From positions 2,790,001-2,854,000 of the forward strand of contig NZ_CP133111.1 in the NCBI RefSeq assembly GCF_033001325.1: 64,000 nt of DNA, in the 5' to 3' direction. This document shows positions 36,897-49,154 of this stretch, one piece after another. The stretch comes from Rhodopseudomonas sp. BAL398 (GTDB lineage: Bacteria > Pseudomonadota > Alphaproteobacteria > Rhizobiales > Xanthobacteraceae). The position numbers and the translations under genes were made by a program. The first letter of the stretch is position 1, and each line of letters begins with the position of its first letter. Under the pieces are notes generated by a model. It saw only the letters and a program-made list of their open reading frames with translations. It was not told the origin of the DNA and did not search any database.

Positions 36897-39800
36897 CTAT
36901 CGGACGATTTTGTCAATGAGCCCGAACTTCTCGAACATCTGCCGCGGCGACAGTTCGTCGACCACCACCCGATCGTTCAAGTAGGCCCGCGAATAGACGT
37001 CGAACAGGTCCGGAAGCTGCTCTTGGAACCTCGGGATATGCTTGCAACGCTCTAACAGCCTTGCCATCGAAAACATAGGAGCGAGGTCGGCGTCGGCCCC
37101 GAAATAGACGTGTCGTGCCCAAGTCGGGGTGTCGGCGCTGTGGCTGTTGCGGTACGGCGCGACCCGCTCCGCCGAAACGCCTTGGCTTTCGGCAAGGTCG
37201 AACAGGTCCGGCATGCGTTCCAGATGCCAGATCAATGCCCAGCGCAACCAGGACACGTTCATATTGACGATCACATATGGATCGCCAATCCAATAGCCCG
37301 GCCGGTTGATCATGTGCCTGAGCACGTAATCGGAGGTCGGGATGCACGACAGCAAGCTGGAGAACGGCGGAGCGGAGGTGTCCTGGGTATAGGCCGCGAC
37401 CGCGTGGTCTTTGCGGAATACGCAGGCATAGATCGCGGTGAACAGGTTCTCGTTCAAGCCCGCAAACGAACGGATCTCGTTGGAAAAATGGCTTGGCGTC
37501 GACGGCGAAATCGGGATGGATTTCACCACGATCTCGTCGATGTTCGACAGCTGCTCCGGCTTGTCGAAATGCGTGTAGGAATAGTTCAGATAGATCAGTT
37601 CGGAGCCCGGGTGCGAATTGATCACATCCATGATCCGCGACACCACGCCGGACCGGACCAAATCGTCGTCGCCGAGAATCCAGACATAGTCGCCACGCGC
37701 GAGCTTCGCCGTCACCGCAAGATTACCGAGCATGCCGACATTCTCGGCGTTGCGGTGAAATCTGAAGTTCGGATTTTCCAGATATGGCTCGACGATCTGC
37801 GGGGTGTGGTCAGCCGAGGTATTGTCGACGACGAGGATCTCGACGCTGTCCGGAAACGGGCTGGCGCTGGCCAACAGCAGCGGCAGGCTGTGCCGCAGCC
37901 ATTCGGCGCGATTGTAAGTCGATATGCAGACCGACAACCTGATCGGGTTGGTCGAAAGCGCGACCGCTTGGGGGCGTAGCGCCGGTAGATGGCGCTCGAA
38001 GGCATTCGGAAATGTCGGCGTGCGATCGTGCAGAATCCACGTCATCTGACGCGCGTAGTCTTCCCATGTCGGCAGAACGCGCTCGACCGCCTTCTTCGCA
38101 AGCAGCCAACGAGCCTCATTGTCTTCCGCAAGCCAGGCGATTTTCTCGCCGAGCAGATCGCCGTCGTGCGGGTCGATCAGCACACAACCTCCGCCGTCGG
38201 CGATTTCGGCCACGGCACCGTTGTTGCTGCAAATACAAGGTCTGCCATGCCACAGGCTTTCGACGACCGGCAATCCGAACCCTTCCAGCTGCGAGGGAAA
38301 GACGGTGAAATCGCAGGCCATATAGTGTTCGGACAATTCAAGATCGCCGGGAAGGTCAACGATGGTGATGTTCTTCTCCGCGGCGACTTCCTTGACCAGA
38401 TCGCGGGAGTAATCCTGGTAATCCTTCATCGAACCGACCAGCTTCAGCTGAAGGTCGATCGGCGAGTTTTTCGCCGCGAGAATCTTTTGCGCGCGACGAA
38501 AGCCATGAATGGCGGGAAGGTGGTTCTTGCGCGGCTCGAAGGTGCCGACCATCAAGACAACGATCCGGGGGCCGGCATTGCGGTTGATCGTTGTGTTGCG
38601 CTGAAGTGGCCTCATCTCCGCGGCCAGCGGCAGTGGAACGATGCGTGACTTAATCGTCGTCAGCCGCGGCAGCCGCGAGCAATAATAGGCCCACAGGTCC
38701 TCGCCCATCGTCCGGGAAATCGGCAGGATGAGGTCGGCTTCCTTCATCACCTCGAAGTAGTAATGGTATCCCTGCTGCGCGGGGAGCGGATACAAATCGG
38801 TTAGGGTGACGGGGATCAGGTCATAGAAGATGACCGCGATCTTCATCTTGAGCGCTCGGGCGGCGAGGATGACCTGCATCAGGTTGGGATCGGGAAGCAC
38901 CAACTCGGGAATGATCAGCCATGAATCCTCGAGATCCCTGGGGAGCGGGTCGCCGTAGCGCGGGACCGGCGGGCCGTGCCATCGGCTGAAATGCTCGGCC
39001 TCGGCGGGTTCGATGCCAACGAAGCCCTGCCGGGTCCGATCCCATTTGACGAAATCGAGATCGACCCGCAAACGTTCCAGCGCAGCGGCAAGCTGGCGCG
39101 CCACCCGTTGAACGCCGGAATTGCCGTGATAGCTGACGGTGGAATTGACCCAATAGTAAGCGTGGGAGATGCCGGGCGACGTGGACAACATTCCAAGAAA
39201 GTCCCGCGCATAGTCGGCCCAGCCCGGAAGGCTCCGCGCGCGCGCATCGCGGCGTAAGCCGTCGCGCAGGTCGGAATCCGCCGCCAGCTGTTCCAGCGTT
39301 GCGGACAGAACCGCTTCGTCGGTGGTATCGATCACGACCGCGCCGCCACCCTCGGCGACCTCGTTCATCGAGCCGAAATTTGCGCAGAGACACGGCACGC
39401 CGAGCCAAAGGCTTTCGGCGATTGGCAGACCATACCCCTCCTCGACCGAGGGAAACACCGTGAACAGGGCCTCCTCATAGAGGGCATGGAGATCCGACTC
39501 CGGAACGAAGTTGGCAATTTCCACACCGGCGATTTCGCCGCAGAGCGCATCGACCTCGGCGCGCACCAGCGGATGTACATTGCCGACGATCTTTAACCGC
39601 AACGGCAGTTCCGGCCGACGTTCCCTGACTTTGCCGAATGCCCTGATCAGGGCGGACTGGTTCTTGCGTGGTTCGACAGTCCCGACCGAAAGAATTAGGT
39701 CAGCGCCCTGTTTCTCGGGAAAGGCGGAACGCCCGATGCTCGAAAGTTCATAGGGCAGCTTCAGAGCACCAATTAAAGGCGCGCGACCGGACAATTCGGG

Positions 39801-40394
39801 CGCGGAATTCCTGTAGAAATGATCAAGGTCCTTGGCGACGCTCGTGCTGATGGGGATCAGCAAATCGGCAAAGAACAAATGCTGAAGATATGCGGAGTGA
39901 GTTTCCTTGATATCGGCAAATTCCGGCCGCTTGATCGGTATCAGGTCATAGATCACTGCGGCGGTGCGCAGCCCAAATCGTCGCGCATACATTAGGACCG
40001 GCAGCGTCGGCGGCTTGTCCTGAAAAGTCAGGTGGGTGACTTCCGGAATGATCAACCAGTTGCCGGCGAGATCGGCGGCATGGGGCGACAGCTGCAGCGG
40101 CACATTCGGTGCAGTCGGCTCTCGCAATTCCGGGCCGTGATACTTGGCAAGATGAGCTTGACGCTCCACATCCAGTTCGATCAGGGCCCCGTCTTCGCCC
40201 GACCAGCCGACCAGAACGACCTCGACCGGAAGCTTGCGCAGAGCGCTAGCCAGCCCTCGCACGACCCGCTGCACTCCCGAGTTTGCCTCACTGAGTGACG
40301 TGTGATCGGCAAAAACAAAGATTTTCTGAGGCATAGTGTGAACACGATTCGCTAACGAGGGAGATGAGGATCGAACTGAAGCCGACAGGGTCAT
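36897..40394 (-). CDS. Three-domain glycosyltransferase (GT4-GT4-GT2)
   Basis: An 1165-residue protein. Domain 1 (about 22-405) and domain 2 (about 410-790) are both GT4-type and related to each other: each has NSGVQRV near its start, then SVGTVEPRKN or MVGTFEPRKN, and EGYGLPIAESLWLG or EGFGLPVVESLWHG. Domain 3 (about 817-1165) is GT2-type, with SVCISTYNRAEWLRHSL and the metal-binding region GDYVWILGDDDLVRSG. Such multidomain enzymes can build repeat units or polymerise O antigens alone. The ATG at 40394 is used; MPQKIFVF at 40334 is an alternative. No membrane segment is seen. Confidence 0.9.
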   Translation of the reverse strand: MTLSASVRSSSPSLANRVHTMPQKIFVFADHTSLSEANSGVQRVVRGLASALRKLPVEVVLVGWSGEDGALIELDVERQAHLAKYHGPELREPTAPNVPLQLSPHAADLAGNWLIIPEVTHLTFQDKPPTLPVLMYARRFGLRTAAVIYDLIPIKRPEFADIKETHSAYLQHLFFADLLIPISTSVAKDLDHFYRNSAPELSGRAPLIGALKLPYELSSIGRSAFPEKQGADLILSVGTVEPRKNQSALIRAFGKVRERRPELPLRLKIVGNVHPLVRAEVDALCGEIAGVEIANFVPESDLHALYEEALFTVFPSVEEGYGLPIAESLWLGVPCLCANFGSMNEVAEGGGAVVIDTTDEAVLSATLEQLAADSDLRDGLRRDARARSLPGWADYARDFLGMLSTSPGISHAYYWVNSTVSYHGNSGVQRVARQLAAALERLRVDLDFVKWDRTRQGFVGIEPAEAEHFSRWHGPPVPRYGDPLPRDLEDSWLIIPELVLPDPNLMQVILAARALKMKIAVIFYDLIPVTLTDLYPLPAQQGYHYYFEVMKEADLILPISRTMGEDLWAYYCSRLPRLTTIKSRIVPLPLAAEMRPLQRNTTINRNAGPRIVVLMVGTFEPRKNHLPAIHGFRRAQKILAAKNSPIDLQLKLVGSMKDYQDYSRDLVKEVAAEKNITIVDLPGDLELSEHYMACDFTVFPSQLEGFGLPVVESLWHGRPCICSNNGAVAEIADGGGCVLIDPHDGDLLGEKIAWLAEDNEARWLLAKKAVERVLPTWEDYARQMTWILHDRTPTFPNAFERHLPALRPQAVALSTNPIRLSVCISTYNRAEWLRHSLPLLLASASPFPDSVEILVVDNTSADHTPQIVEPYLENPNFRFHRNAENVGMLGNLAVTAKLARGDYVWILGDDDLVRSGVVSRIMDVINSHPGSELIYLNYSYTHFDKPEQLSNIDEIVVKSIPISPSTPSHFSNEIRSFAGLNENLFTAIYACVFRKDHAVAAYTQDTSAPPFSSLLSCIPTSDYVLRHMINRPGYWIGDPYVIVNMNVSWLRWALIWHLERMPDLFDLAESQGVSAERVAPYRNSHSADTPTWARHVYFGADADLAPMFSMARLLERCKHIPRFQEQLPDLFDVYSRAYLNDRVVVDELSPRQMFEKFGLIDKIVR

Positions 40395-40594
40395 GCAGGT
40401 CCCGATTTAGCTGAAATCCAGGGACCGGAGAGACGATCCGACCCCGTGTCCGGAAAGCTCCTGGGAGCTCCTATTTCCAGTGAGGCCAAAGGGTGGTTCC
40501 TTATTCAGCCGCAACCTGCCCGATTCATCTCTGTGCCAAAGTCGACTGGCTCTACACCGCCCTAGTGGAACTCAATCCGCCGGGACGGCTGTTT

Positions 40595-41572
40595 CTAACT
40601 TGGTTTGGCGGTCTCACGCCAGTAATTAAGCACATTCGACAGCGTCTCTTCCCAGGCCCAACGCGGCTCCCAATCCAGCAACCGCTTCGCAAGATCAGCA
40701 TTGCCGACGATCAGGGGCGTATCGTTCAGCCTGACCCTGGCGGGATCGGAGCGCACCTCGATCCGAACCGAGGATTGCGCCAGCATGAGATCGAGCACGC
40801 TACGAATCGATCGCGCCGTTCCGGACGCAATATTGATCGCGCAGCCCTGCGGCAGCCGGTCGAAGTTCAGCAGCGCCTTGACGTAGGCATCCACGACATC
40901 CCGGACGTCCAGAAAGTCCCGCTTATTCTCGGTATCGCCGACATAAATGATCGGCTCCTGTTCGCCCCGCTCGATCCGCGCGATCTGCGCCGCGAACGCC
41001 GGAACGACGAATTTCTCGCTTTGCCGCGGTCCGGTATGGTTGAAGGGACGCAGCCGGATCGCCCGCAATCGCAGCCGCGCCATCTGACCCAGCATGATAT
41101 CGGCCGCCGCTTTCGCCGCACCGTAGGCATTGGTCGGGTCGAGCATCGCCGCTTCATCTACCGGCAGCCCCTTGTTGAAGGTGGCGCCGTAAACCTCTGC
41201 GCTGCTGCAATGGACGATTCGGCAGTCCTTGCAAAACTCGCTGATCGCGAAGGCGATATTGAACGTTCCGCCGAAATTGACCGCCCAGGCAGCCTTCATA
41301 TCGCGCGAGGCGTCTGTCACCGCAGAAATCGCAGCAAGGTGCAGGACGTGGGTCGGACGCTCGCGCCGGAACAGATCGTTGACGGCCTCGACATCGGTGA
41401 CGTCGAGTGCGATCGATCGCGCGCCGTCGATTTCGACGGCCGACCGTTCCCGATCCGCGACCACAATCTCACCGTTGGACGGCAGCGCCTGCTTCAGCGC
41501 ATCAACAACGTAGTGACCAACGAATCCGCTTCCGCCGGTGATCAGAACTCGGATTCCATCGACTTGTGACAA
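40595..41572 (-). CDS. rmd: GDP-4-keto-6-deoxy-D-mannose reductase
   Basis: Reduces GDP-4-keto-6-deoxy-mannose to GDP-D-rhamnose. The 325-residue SDR has TGGSGFVGHYVVDAL, CSSAEVYGATFNKGLPVDE, YGAAKAAAD (YxxxK) and RPFNHTGPRQSEKFVVPAFA, which is the Rmd signature. It follows gmd by 12 nt on the minus strand. Alternative GDP-fucose or talose synthases are less likely because of the HTGPRQ/FVVPAFA motif. The product donor could be used by the GT4 enzymes of the locus. Confidence 0.93.
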   Translation of the reverse strand: MSQVDGIRVLITGGSGFVGHYVVDALKQALPSNGEIVVADRERSAVEIDGARSIALDVTDVEAVNDLFRRERPTHVLHLAAISAVTDASRDMKAAWAVNFGGTFNIAFAISEFCKDCRIVHCSSAEVYGATFNKGLPVDEAAMLDPTNAYGAAKAAADIMLGQMARLRLRAIRLRPFNHTGPRQSEKFVVPAFAAQIARIERGEQEPIIYVGDTENKRDFLDVRDVVDAYVKALLNFDRLPQGCAINIASGTARSIRSVLDLMLAQSSVRIEVRSDPARVRLNDTPLIVGNADLAKRLLDWEPRWAWEETLSNVLNYWRETAKPS

Positions 41573-41584
41573 CGGCTTCTTCCG

Positions 41585-43836
<2,252 letters not shown>

Positions 43837-44165
43837 GTCAAACGCCTCCTGCAAAAGCAGATCTTCAAATCGAAGAACTAATCGATTGTGCCGCCGGGAT
43901 CGGATGGGGGGGATTGATATAGCTTCTCTGCGCGCGTTACAAGCCTCTCGGCCAGCCATAAATCTATCTGTTTTTCAAATACTTATGTGGAAAGTCGGGG
44001 CGCCCGAGCCGGCCCATGACACCAAGAACCGATTGTTCCACAAGTCGTACACAGAATGCCAAGCCGGCGCCGAGGACGATGTTGCCAACGCGACCGAAAT
44101 AGAATTCACTGCCAGCGCCAGATTTCCAAAACATCGAACAACGGCAAAGATCCAGTAAGCTGATC
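43837..44165. other. Divergent promoter region of the gmd and deacetylase operons
   Basis: About 329 nt between two divergent genes with no convincing coding frame. The right half (43960-44165) is relatively A/T-rich and should contain promoters for both directions. No clear terminator, repeat or RNA is visible. Confidence 0.4.
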
Positions 44166-45731
44166 ATGATCCATTGCCTGTTTAGCCCCACGACGGCGTT
44201 CGAGGGGGAAATCATTTCAAGGGCCATGGGCCGCAGCTTCACCCGCGGCCAGGTTCAGGCCTGGTTTCGCGATTGGCCGGACCTCGCTCCCCGCAGCATC
44301 GTTGTGGCGGTCTCGCCGAGCGACGACAAGGCCGACTACTTTGGCGCCCTGCTGGATCGCGGAGCCAAGCTGATCTTGCTTGGTTCGCTCGGTCCGGAGC
44401 TTGCGAAACTGGCGGGGATTTCTCTCTCTGCGGCCGATGCCGAGATGATCGCCGCCGCGGCCTGTGCCCCTGCCCTTCCCAACGCCGGCAGCGAGAGCCT
44501 TGGTGCGATCCGATACATGGACAAAGGTCTTGGCGCAGCCTCGCCGCTGCGGCAGCGTCGGCTGTGCCGGTTCGATTTCGCCGAGGAGTGGAATAATCTC
44601 GGTTATGGTCGAATTGGGGTCGGGGTCGACCCTTGGTCGATCGCAATGACGGCGCAACCGCTGTCGGCGATCACCGTTGCCGAACTCGACTGCGGCAAAC
44701 CGCTTGCAACTGGCGCGGTTGCAACGCTGCGCGATCTACCGTCCTCGGCGATCCTTTGGCATGCTCGCCCGGTCGGGCCGGTTGATGGCGCGGACTGGCA
44801 GATCATCGAAGCGTTCGTCTCGCATTATCGTCATGCCGATCTGCCGTGCCGTCCCCATCTGCGCGACGTGCCGCATGGCGTCGGTGCCGCCGTCACCATG
44901 CGGCTCGATTGCGACGAGGATATTGCTTCGGCGCGTCCGCTGTTCGACCTGTACCGACAGCAAGGGCTGCCGCTTTCGCTGGCGATCAAGACCGACCAGC
45001 CGGAGCGCCCCGAACACCTCGCTCTGCTGGAGGATCTGCGCCGGGCCGGCGGCTCGATTCTGTCGCATTCGGTCAGCCACGCGCCGCGCTGGGGCGGCAC
45101 GCCCGAAGCCGCGGAAGCCGAGGCCACAGGCTCGAAAGACTGGCTGGAATCCCAGCTCCCCGGTCTTACGGTACGCTACGCAGTATCGCCGTTTCACCAG
45201 AATCCGAGCTATGTGCCCGATGCGCTGGCGCGGGCCGGCTATGACGGCTTCATCGGCGGCATTATTGCCAATGATCCCGAATACCTGATGGCGCGCGGCG
45301 GCGAGGTTCCGCACGGCCCCGTCGGTTTCATCTCGCACAGCCAGGCCTGCATGCTGCACGGCGACTGCATGCTCGATGGCGGCGATCGGCTGCGGATCTA
45401 CAAAGAGGCGTTTCGCATCGCCAAGGCCGGATCGCAGTTCTTCGGGTTTCTCGACCATCCGTTCTCCGAGCGTTACGCCTATGGCTGGCGCAGCGAAGCC
45501 GATCGCCTGGCCGCCCACGCCGAATTCCTCTCCAGCATCGCCGACGAATGCGCCCGGAGCGGCGAGACGTTGCTGTTTGTGAACGAAGAGACCTGTCTCG
45601 ACTTCATGCGCGACAAAGCCGATGCGCAGATCACATTCGACGAAACATCGCGGACTTTCGCCGTCTCCCGACGCCAGGCGGCGAACCTGCCGCTGTCGCT
45701 CGGCTATCGCGGCAGCAATCAGGCGGCATAA
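44166..45731 (+). CDS. Polysaccharide deacetylase-like protein
   Basis: A 521-residue protein. The C-terminal part (about 240-460) is a NodB/polysaccharide deacetylase fold. TMRLDCDED (about 245-252) matches motif 1 (catalytic Asp and metal-binding Asp), and ILSHSVSH (about 298-305) matches the HxxxH metal-binding motif. The first 230 residues have no family I recognise and lack a signal peptide. Its stop directly abuts the wecB start, so the two are coupled. Deacetylation of a HexNAc residue is plausible given WecB, but the pathway is inferred. Confidence 0.82.
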   Translation: MIHCLFSPTTAFEGEIISRAMGRSFTRGQVQAWFRDWPDLAPRSIVVAVSPSDDKADYFGALLDRGAKLILLGSLGPELAKLAGISLSAADAEMIAAAACAPALPNAGSESLGAIRYMDKGLGAASPLRQRRLCRFDFAEEWNNLGYGRIGVGVDPWSIAMTAQPLSAITVAELDCGKPLATGAVATLRDLPSSAILWHARPVGPVDGADWQIIEAFVSHYRHADLPCRPHLRDVPHGVGAAVTMRLDCDEDIASARPLFDLYRQQGLPLSLAIKTDQPERPEHLALLEDLRRAGGSILSHSVSHAPRWGGTPEAAEAEATGSKDWLESQLPGLTVRYAVSPFHQNPSYVPDALARAGYDGFIGGIIANDPEYLMARGGEVPHGPVGFISHSQACMLHGDCMLDGGDRLRIYKEAFRIAKAGSQFFGFLDHPFSERYAYGWRSEADRLAAHAEFLSSIADECARSGETLLFVNEETCLDFMRDKADAQITFDETSRTFAVSRRQAANLPLSLGYRGSNQAA

Positions 45732-46850
45732 ATGTCCAAGAAGATTCTGGTGCTGTTCGGAACGCGTCCGGAATGCATCAAGCTTGCGCCGATCGTCGCC
45801 GAGTTGCGCCGCCGCCCCGAGCAGTTCAGCACCTTCGTCTGCGCATCGGGACAGCACCGTGAAATGCTGGCGCAGACGCTCGCCGCGTTCGATCTCGTGC
45901 CCGACGAGGATCTGGCGGTGATGCGCCACGACCAGGGCCTGGCGGAATTGACGGCGCAGCTGATCACCAAACTGACCCAGACGATCCGCGCGGTGCAGCC
46001 CGACCTGGTTCTCGTGCAGGGAGATACCGCCACGGCCTTCGCCGGCGCGCTGGCGGCGTTCTATCAGCGTATCGCCGTCGGCCACGTCGAGGCCGGGCTG
46101 CGCTCCTATCAGCGTTACAATCCGTTTCCGGAAGAAGGCAATCGCAAGCTGATCGGCGCGCTGGCGGATCTGCACTTCGCGCCGACGCAACGCGCGGTCG
46201 ATGCGTTGCGTCGCGAGGCCATCGATCCGGCAGCAATCCATCTAACCGGTAATACCGTGGTGGATGCCTTGCTGGCGCTCAGGGCACGGCTCGATACCCC
46301 GGCCGGGGCCGGGCTGGTGTCGGCGACGATCCGCAACATTGCTGCCGACGCCGGCAGGATCGTGCTGATCACCTGCCATCGCCGCGAAAGCTTCGGCGAC
46401 GACCTCGCCGCGATCTGCCGCGCCATCCGCCGGATCGCGCTGGCGCATCCGCAGCTGCAATTCGTATTCCCGGTGCATCTCAATCCGAATGTGCGCGCTC
46501 AGGTGATGCCGCTGCTCGGCGATATCGGCAACGTTTCGCTGCTCGACCCGCTCGGTTATGTCGACTTCATCTATCTGTTGTCGCGATCGGTGCTGGCGTT
46601 GTCGGATTCGGGCGGCATCCAGGAAGAAGCGCCGAGTTTCGGCGTGCCGGTTCTGGTGCTGCGCTCGACCACCGAGCGGCAAGAAGGAATCGACGCCGGC
46701 TTCGCCGAACTGGTCGGCGCCGACGAAGAGCTGATCGTCGCCCGCGCCGCGCACCTGTTGCAGGGCGCGACCGCGGGTCTCTCCGGCAAGGCTAACCCCT
46801 ATGGCGACGGCACCGCGAGCCGCCGGATCGTGGATGTGATCGGGGGGTGA
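45732..46850 (+). CDS. wecB: UDP-N-acetylglucosamine 2-epimerase
   Basis: Converts UDP-GlcNAc to UDP-ManNAc. The 372-residue GT-B-like epimerase shows LFGTRPECIKLAPIVAEL, QGDTATAF, VGHVEAGLRSYQRYNPFPEE (UDP and active-site region) and SDSGGIQEEAPSFGVPVLVL. Its ATG follows immediately after the deacetylase TAA. No UDP-ManNAc dehydrogenase (WecC) is present in the window, so UDP-ManNAc may be used as such or oxidised by an enzyme elsewhere. Confidence 0.95.
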   Translation: MSKKILVLFGTRPECIKLAPIVAELRRRPEQFSTFVCASGQHREMLAQTLAAFDLVPDEDLAVMRHDQGLAELTAQLITKLTQTIRAVQPDLVLVQGDTATAFAGALAAFYQRIAVGHVEAGLRSYQRYNPFPEEGNRKLIGALADLHFAPTQRAVDALRREAIDPAAIHLTGNTVVDALLALRARLDTPAGAGLVSATIRNIAADAGRIVLITCHRRESFGDDLAAICRAIRRIALAHPQLQFVFPVHLNPNVRAQVMPLLGDIGNVSLLDPLGYVDFIYLLSRSVLALSDSGGIQEEAPSFGVPVLVLRSTTERQEGIDAGFAELVGADEELIVARAAHLLQGATAGLSGKANPYGDGTASRRIVDVIGG

Positions 46851-46932
46851 GTCGAAACGGACAAGTCCCCCGACAGGCAAGTGAAGCGCAAGATTCGTAA
46901 AAGCCCAAACTCAAGAGTAGTCTGGTCGATCA

Positions 46933-46988
46933 CAAGGCGATCGCCTTGCCTGCATTTGGCGGATATGTTAGTAATTTCAAATGAAATT
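46933..46988. promoter_or_regulatory. Two perfect inverted repeats upstream of the first radical SAM gene
   Basis: CAAGGCGATCGCCTTG (46933-46948) is a perfect 16-bp palindrome. At 46973-46988, AATTTCA and TGAAATT form a 7-bp inverted repeat with a 2-nt spacer. Both lie in the 225-nt gap between wecB and the radical SAM gene. They could be operator sites or a terminator for wecB; no regulator is assigned. Confidence 0.45.
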
Positions 46989-47075
46989 CGGCAACTATTT
47001 TTGCGTCACCCTCGCGAATTTCATTGACGCAGCGAACGTCTGGGCGATGGCATCAGACATTGGAACGAGCCCCCG

Positions 47076-48563
47076 ATGAAACCAGTCAGCATTTCGTCCA
47101 CCGAAATCTCCCTACGCTCAGGCTGGTTCCCTATGGAACATTCTGAGGGTGGCTCATTTTCATGGATGTCAACTGCGGCAACCGTGGAAATTTCCGGACT
47201 CGACGCCAGCGAAACCATCGTACTGGAATACTCTTATCCCGAAGAAGCGTTTCCGGTTCCGGATCTAGTAATCGGCACACGGCAGTTCCCGCTTTCAGGG
47301 GGGCACAACAGTCTTTTGATTTCTAGTTCCGATCTGATTAAGGAGGAACAGACCATCTCCCTTGAGCTGTCGATCGACCGACTACCGCTGTTTCACGAAG
47401 ATCACCGAGCGCTCGGTCTCAAAGTTCATAAGTTTTATGTGGAACGCGACCCGGTCATCGTTAATTTCAAAAGAACCCAGAACGCCATCAACACCCGTCC
47501 TGAGTTCTGCGATAATAACCCAATCGTCTATATGATCGGCGTCACAGACAGATGTAATCTGCGTTGTGTGATCTGCTTGAAACACCATGATCAGGATGGC
47601 GACAACAACAAGGACCTGATCGATCTCCCTGACGATTCGCTGATGAAGCTATTGCCACTTGCCTATACGGCACAGATGGTTCTGCTGCTCGGATACGGAG
47701 AACCATTGCTCAATAAACGCTTGCCCGAGATTATCGATGACATTTCGGCCAAAGCGTCAAACAGCATCGACCTGATAACGAATGGCTTGCTGCTCTCTCC
47801 CCAGTGGATCGACAAGATATTGAGTCGAAACGTCCGTGTGCTGAGCGTCTCAATGGACGCTGCGACGCCAGCTGGTTACGAGCGAATGCGCGGCGGGGCT
47901 TACGAAAAGGTCATCCGTAACGTTCAGGCTCTGGTCGCCGCTCGGGCAAAGTGCAAGAACGCCAGCCTCGAAATCCGCATGAACATGGCTGTGACGCGCG
48001 CCAACATTTCCGAAGTGCCGTTGCTGGTCGAACTGGCCGCAGACCTCGGCGTCGACACCGTCGAGTTCCGCCACCTCCACGAAAATCCCATCCACGCTTG
48101 GAAAGTCGAGAAGCCCGATTTCATTTTCGACTACAACGACGCCTTGATTGAAAACGACCCGGAAGAATGTCGATTGGCCCTTAACGACGCTATACGGCGC
48201 GCAAAGCGACGCAACATCCGTTATATTCTGGACGCTCCGTTCGTCGGGCTGGTAGATCCGGATTTCGTCATAGCTGAGGATGTGGATGTCGGTGAGTACA
48301 AAGATTGTCCTCACCCATGGCGATGGCTGATGGTGACGGCGGCTGGTGACGCCTACACCTGTTGTTGGGCGCCCCCGTTGGCGAAGCTGTCGGACTACGC
48401 ATCGGCGGGGGAGCTATGGAATGGCGAGGAGTATCAACGGCTCCGCAGAAACATCAAGGCTGGCGTGGTTGATCAGATCTGCGCCGGCGTGACATGCCCG
48501 TTCCAATCGGCCCTTCCCGAGAACACTGACCGCCGGGCAGAAAAACTTGCGCCGTCAATTTAG
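47076..48563 (+). CDS. Radical SAM/SPASM protein with an N-terminal beta-rich domain (paralogue 1)
   Basis: A 495-residue protein. The radical SAM cluster is C160-N-L-R-C164-V-I-C167 (CxxxCxxC), followed by KHHDQDGDNN. The GGEP-like SAM site reads LLGYGEPLL. A SPASM-type C-terminus has DCPHPWRWLMV, TCCWAP, LWNGEEYQRLR and ICAGVTCPF, which should bind a second Fe-S cluster. The first 120 residues are beta-rich and begin SGWFPMEHSEGGSFSW, related to the start of the protein encoded at 49901-51478. The base composition is lower in G+C than the neighbouring genes. It probably modifies a glycan or small peptide; the substrate is unknown. Confidence 0.85.
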   Translation: MKPVSISSTEISLRSGWFPMEHSEGGSFSWMSTAATVEISGLDASETIVLEYSYPEEAFPVPDLVIGTRQFPLSGGHNSLLISSSDLIKEEQTISLELSIDRLPLFHEDHRALGLKVHKFYVERDPVIVNFKRTQNAINTRPEFCDNNPIVYMIGVTDRCNLRCVICLKHHDQDGDNNKDLIDLPDDSLMKLLPLAYTAQMVLLLGYGEPLLNKRLPEIIDDISAKASNSIDLITNGLLLSPQWIDKILSRNVRVLSVSMDAATPAGYERMRGGAYEKVIRNVQALVAARAKCKNASLEIRMNMAVTRANISEVPLLVELAADLGVDTVEFRHLHENPIHAWKVEKPDFIFDYNDALIENDPEECRLALNDAIRRAKRRNIRYILDAPFVGLVDPDFVIAEDVDVGEYKDCPHPWRWLMVTAAGDAYTCCWAPPLAKLSDYASAGELWNGEEYQRLRRNIKAGVVDQICAGVTCPFQSALPENTDRRAEKLAPSI

Positions 48564-48699
48564 GTTATCCCCAGCGGTTATCTAAAAGTTGTTGCTAAAG
48601 TCGAAACCTGATCCGCAATGCCCAACGTCCACAGCATGGCGACTACTGACCAATACCGAAGATGAATGGGTTTGTTAGGTGGGCGGTAGCGGAATCCGA

Positions 48700-49154
48700 T
48701 TAAACGTGCCGCTTTCTGGCCGCTGTCGGATGCTGCTCCTCAGTTGCGTCAACGTGCTCGGACTTTGAGTTCATCGGAGCGTTATTTTGAGAGTCTGACG
48801 GCGACCGTTTACCCGCGGCCGCGGTATCGCGTTTGTTGCGATCGGCGAATTCCTGCTGCGCCATCGTCTCCTTCATCACATATCTGCAGCTGGCGCCAAC
48901 GCAAATCGGATCGATCCGGTTGTCCTTGATGTTCTGCCTCAGGCGTTGCATCGCCCGGCCATTCCAGATCTCAAGCGCGCTCGACGCCTTCAAATTGGCG
49001 ATCGGTTTGGAGGCCATACAGCATGGCTTGACGTCGGCGTTCGCCTCAAACGCCAGCCGATGCCACGGTGCGCGACACGGAGTATTCTGGCAACTTCTCC
49101 GTGAGTTCACCTGAAATCGCGGATCGACGAACAGGTAAAGTCCGAGCCCCGCGG
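48700..49154 (-). pseudogene. Truncated third copy of the radical SAM/SPASM gene (C-terminal fragment)
   Basis: Nearly identical, by eye, to the 3' part of the gene at 49901-51478 from about the SPASM region to the end. It keeps KPCCMASKPIANLKASSALE and ICVGASCRY but has no radical SAM core. A 22-bp deletion at about 49108 (after GTGAGTTC) shifts the frame relative to the intact copy. Homology stops abruptly at about 49154 where IS5-like transposase sequence begins. The short open frame 48700-49110 (136 residues) uses a GTG created by the deletion and is unlikely to be functional. Confidence 0.8.

Noticed and set aside
48700-49110. 136-codon open frame as a functional SPASM-only protein.
   Set aside because: Its start codon arises only from a 22-bp deletion in a copy of the neighbouring gene, and the radical SAM core is absent; better called a pseudogene fragment.
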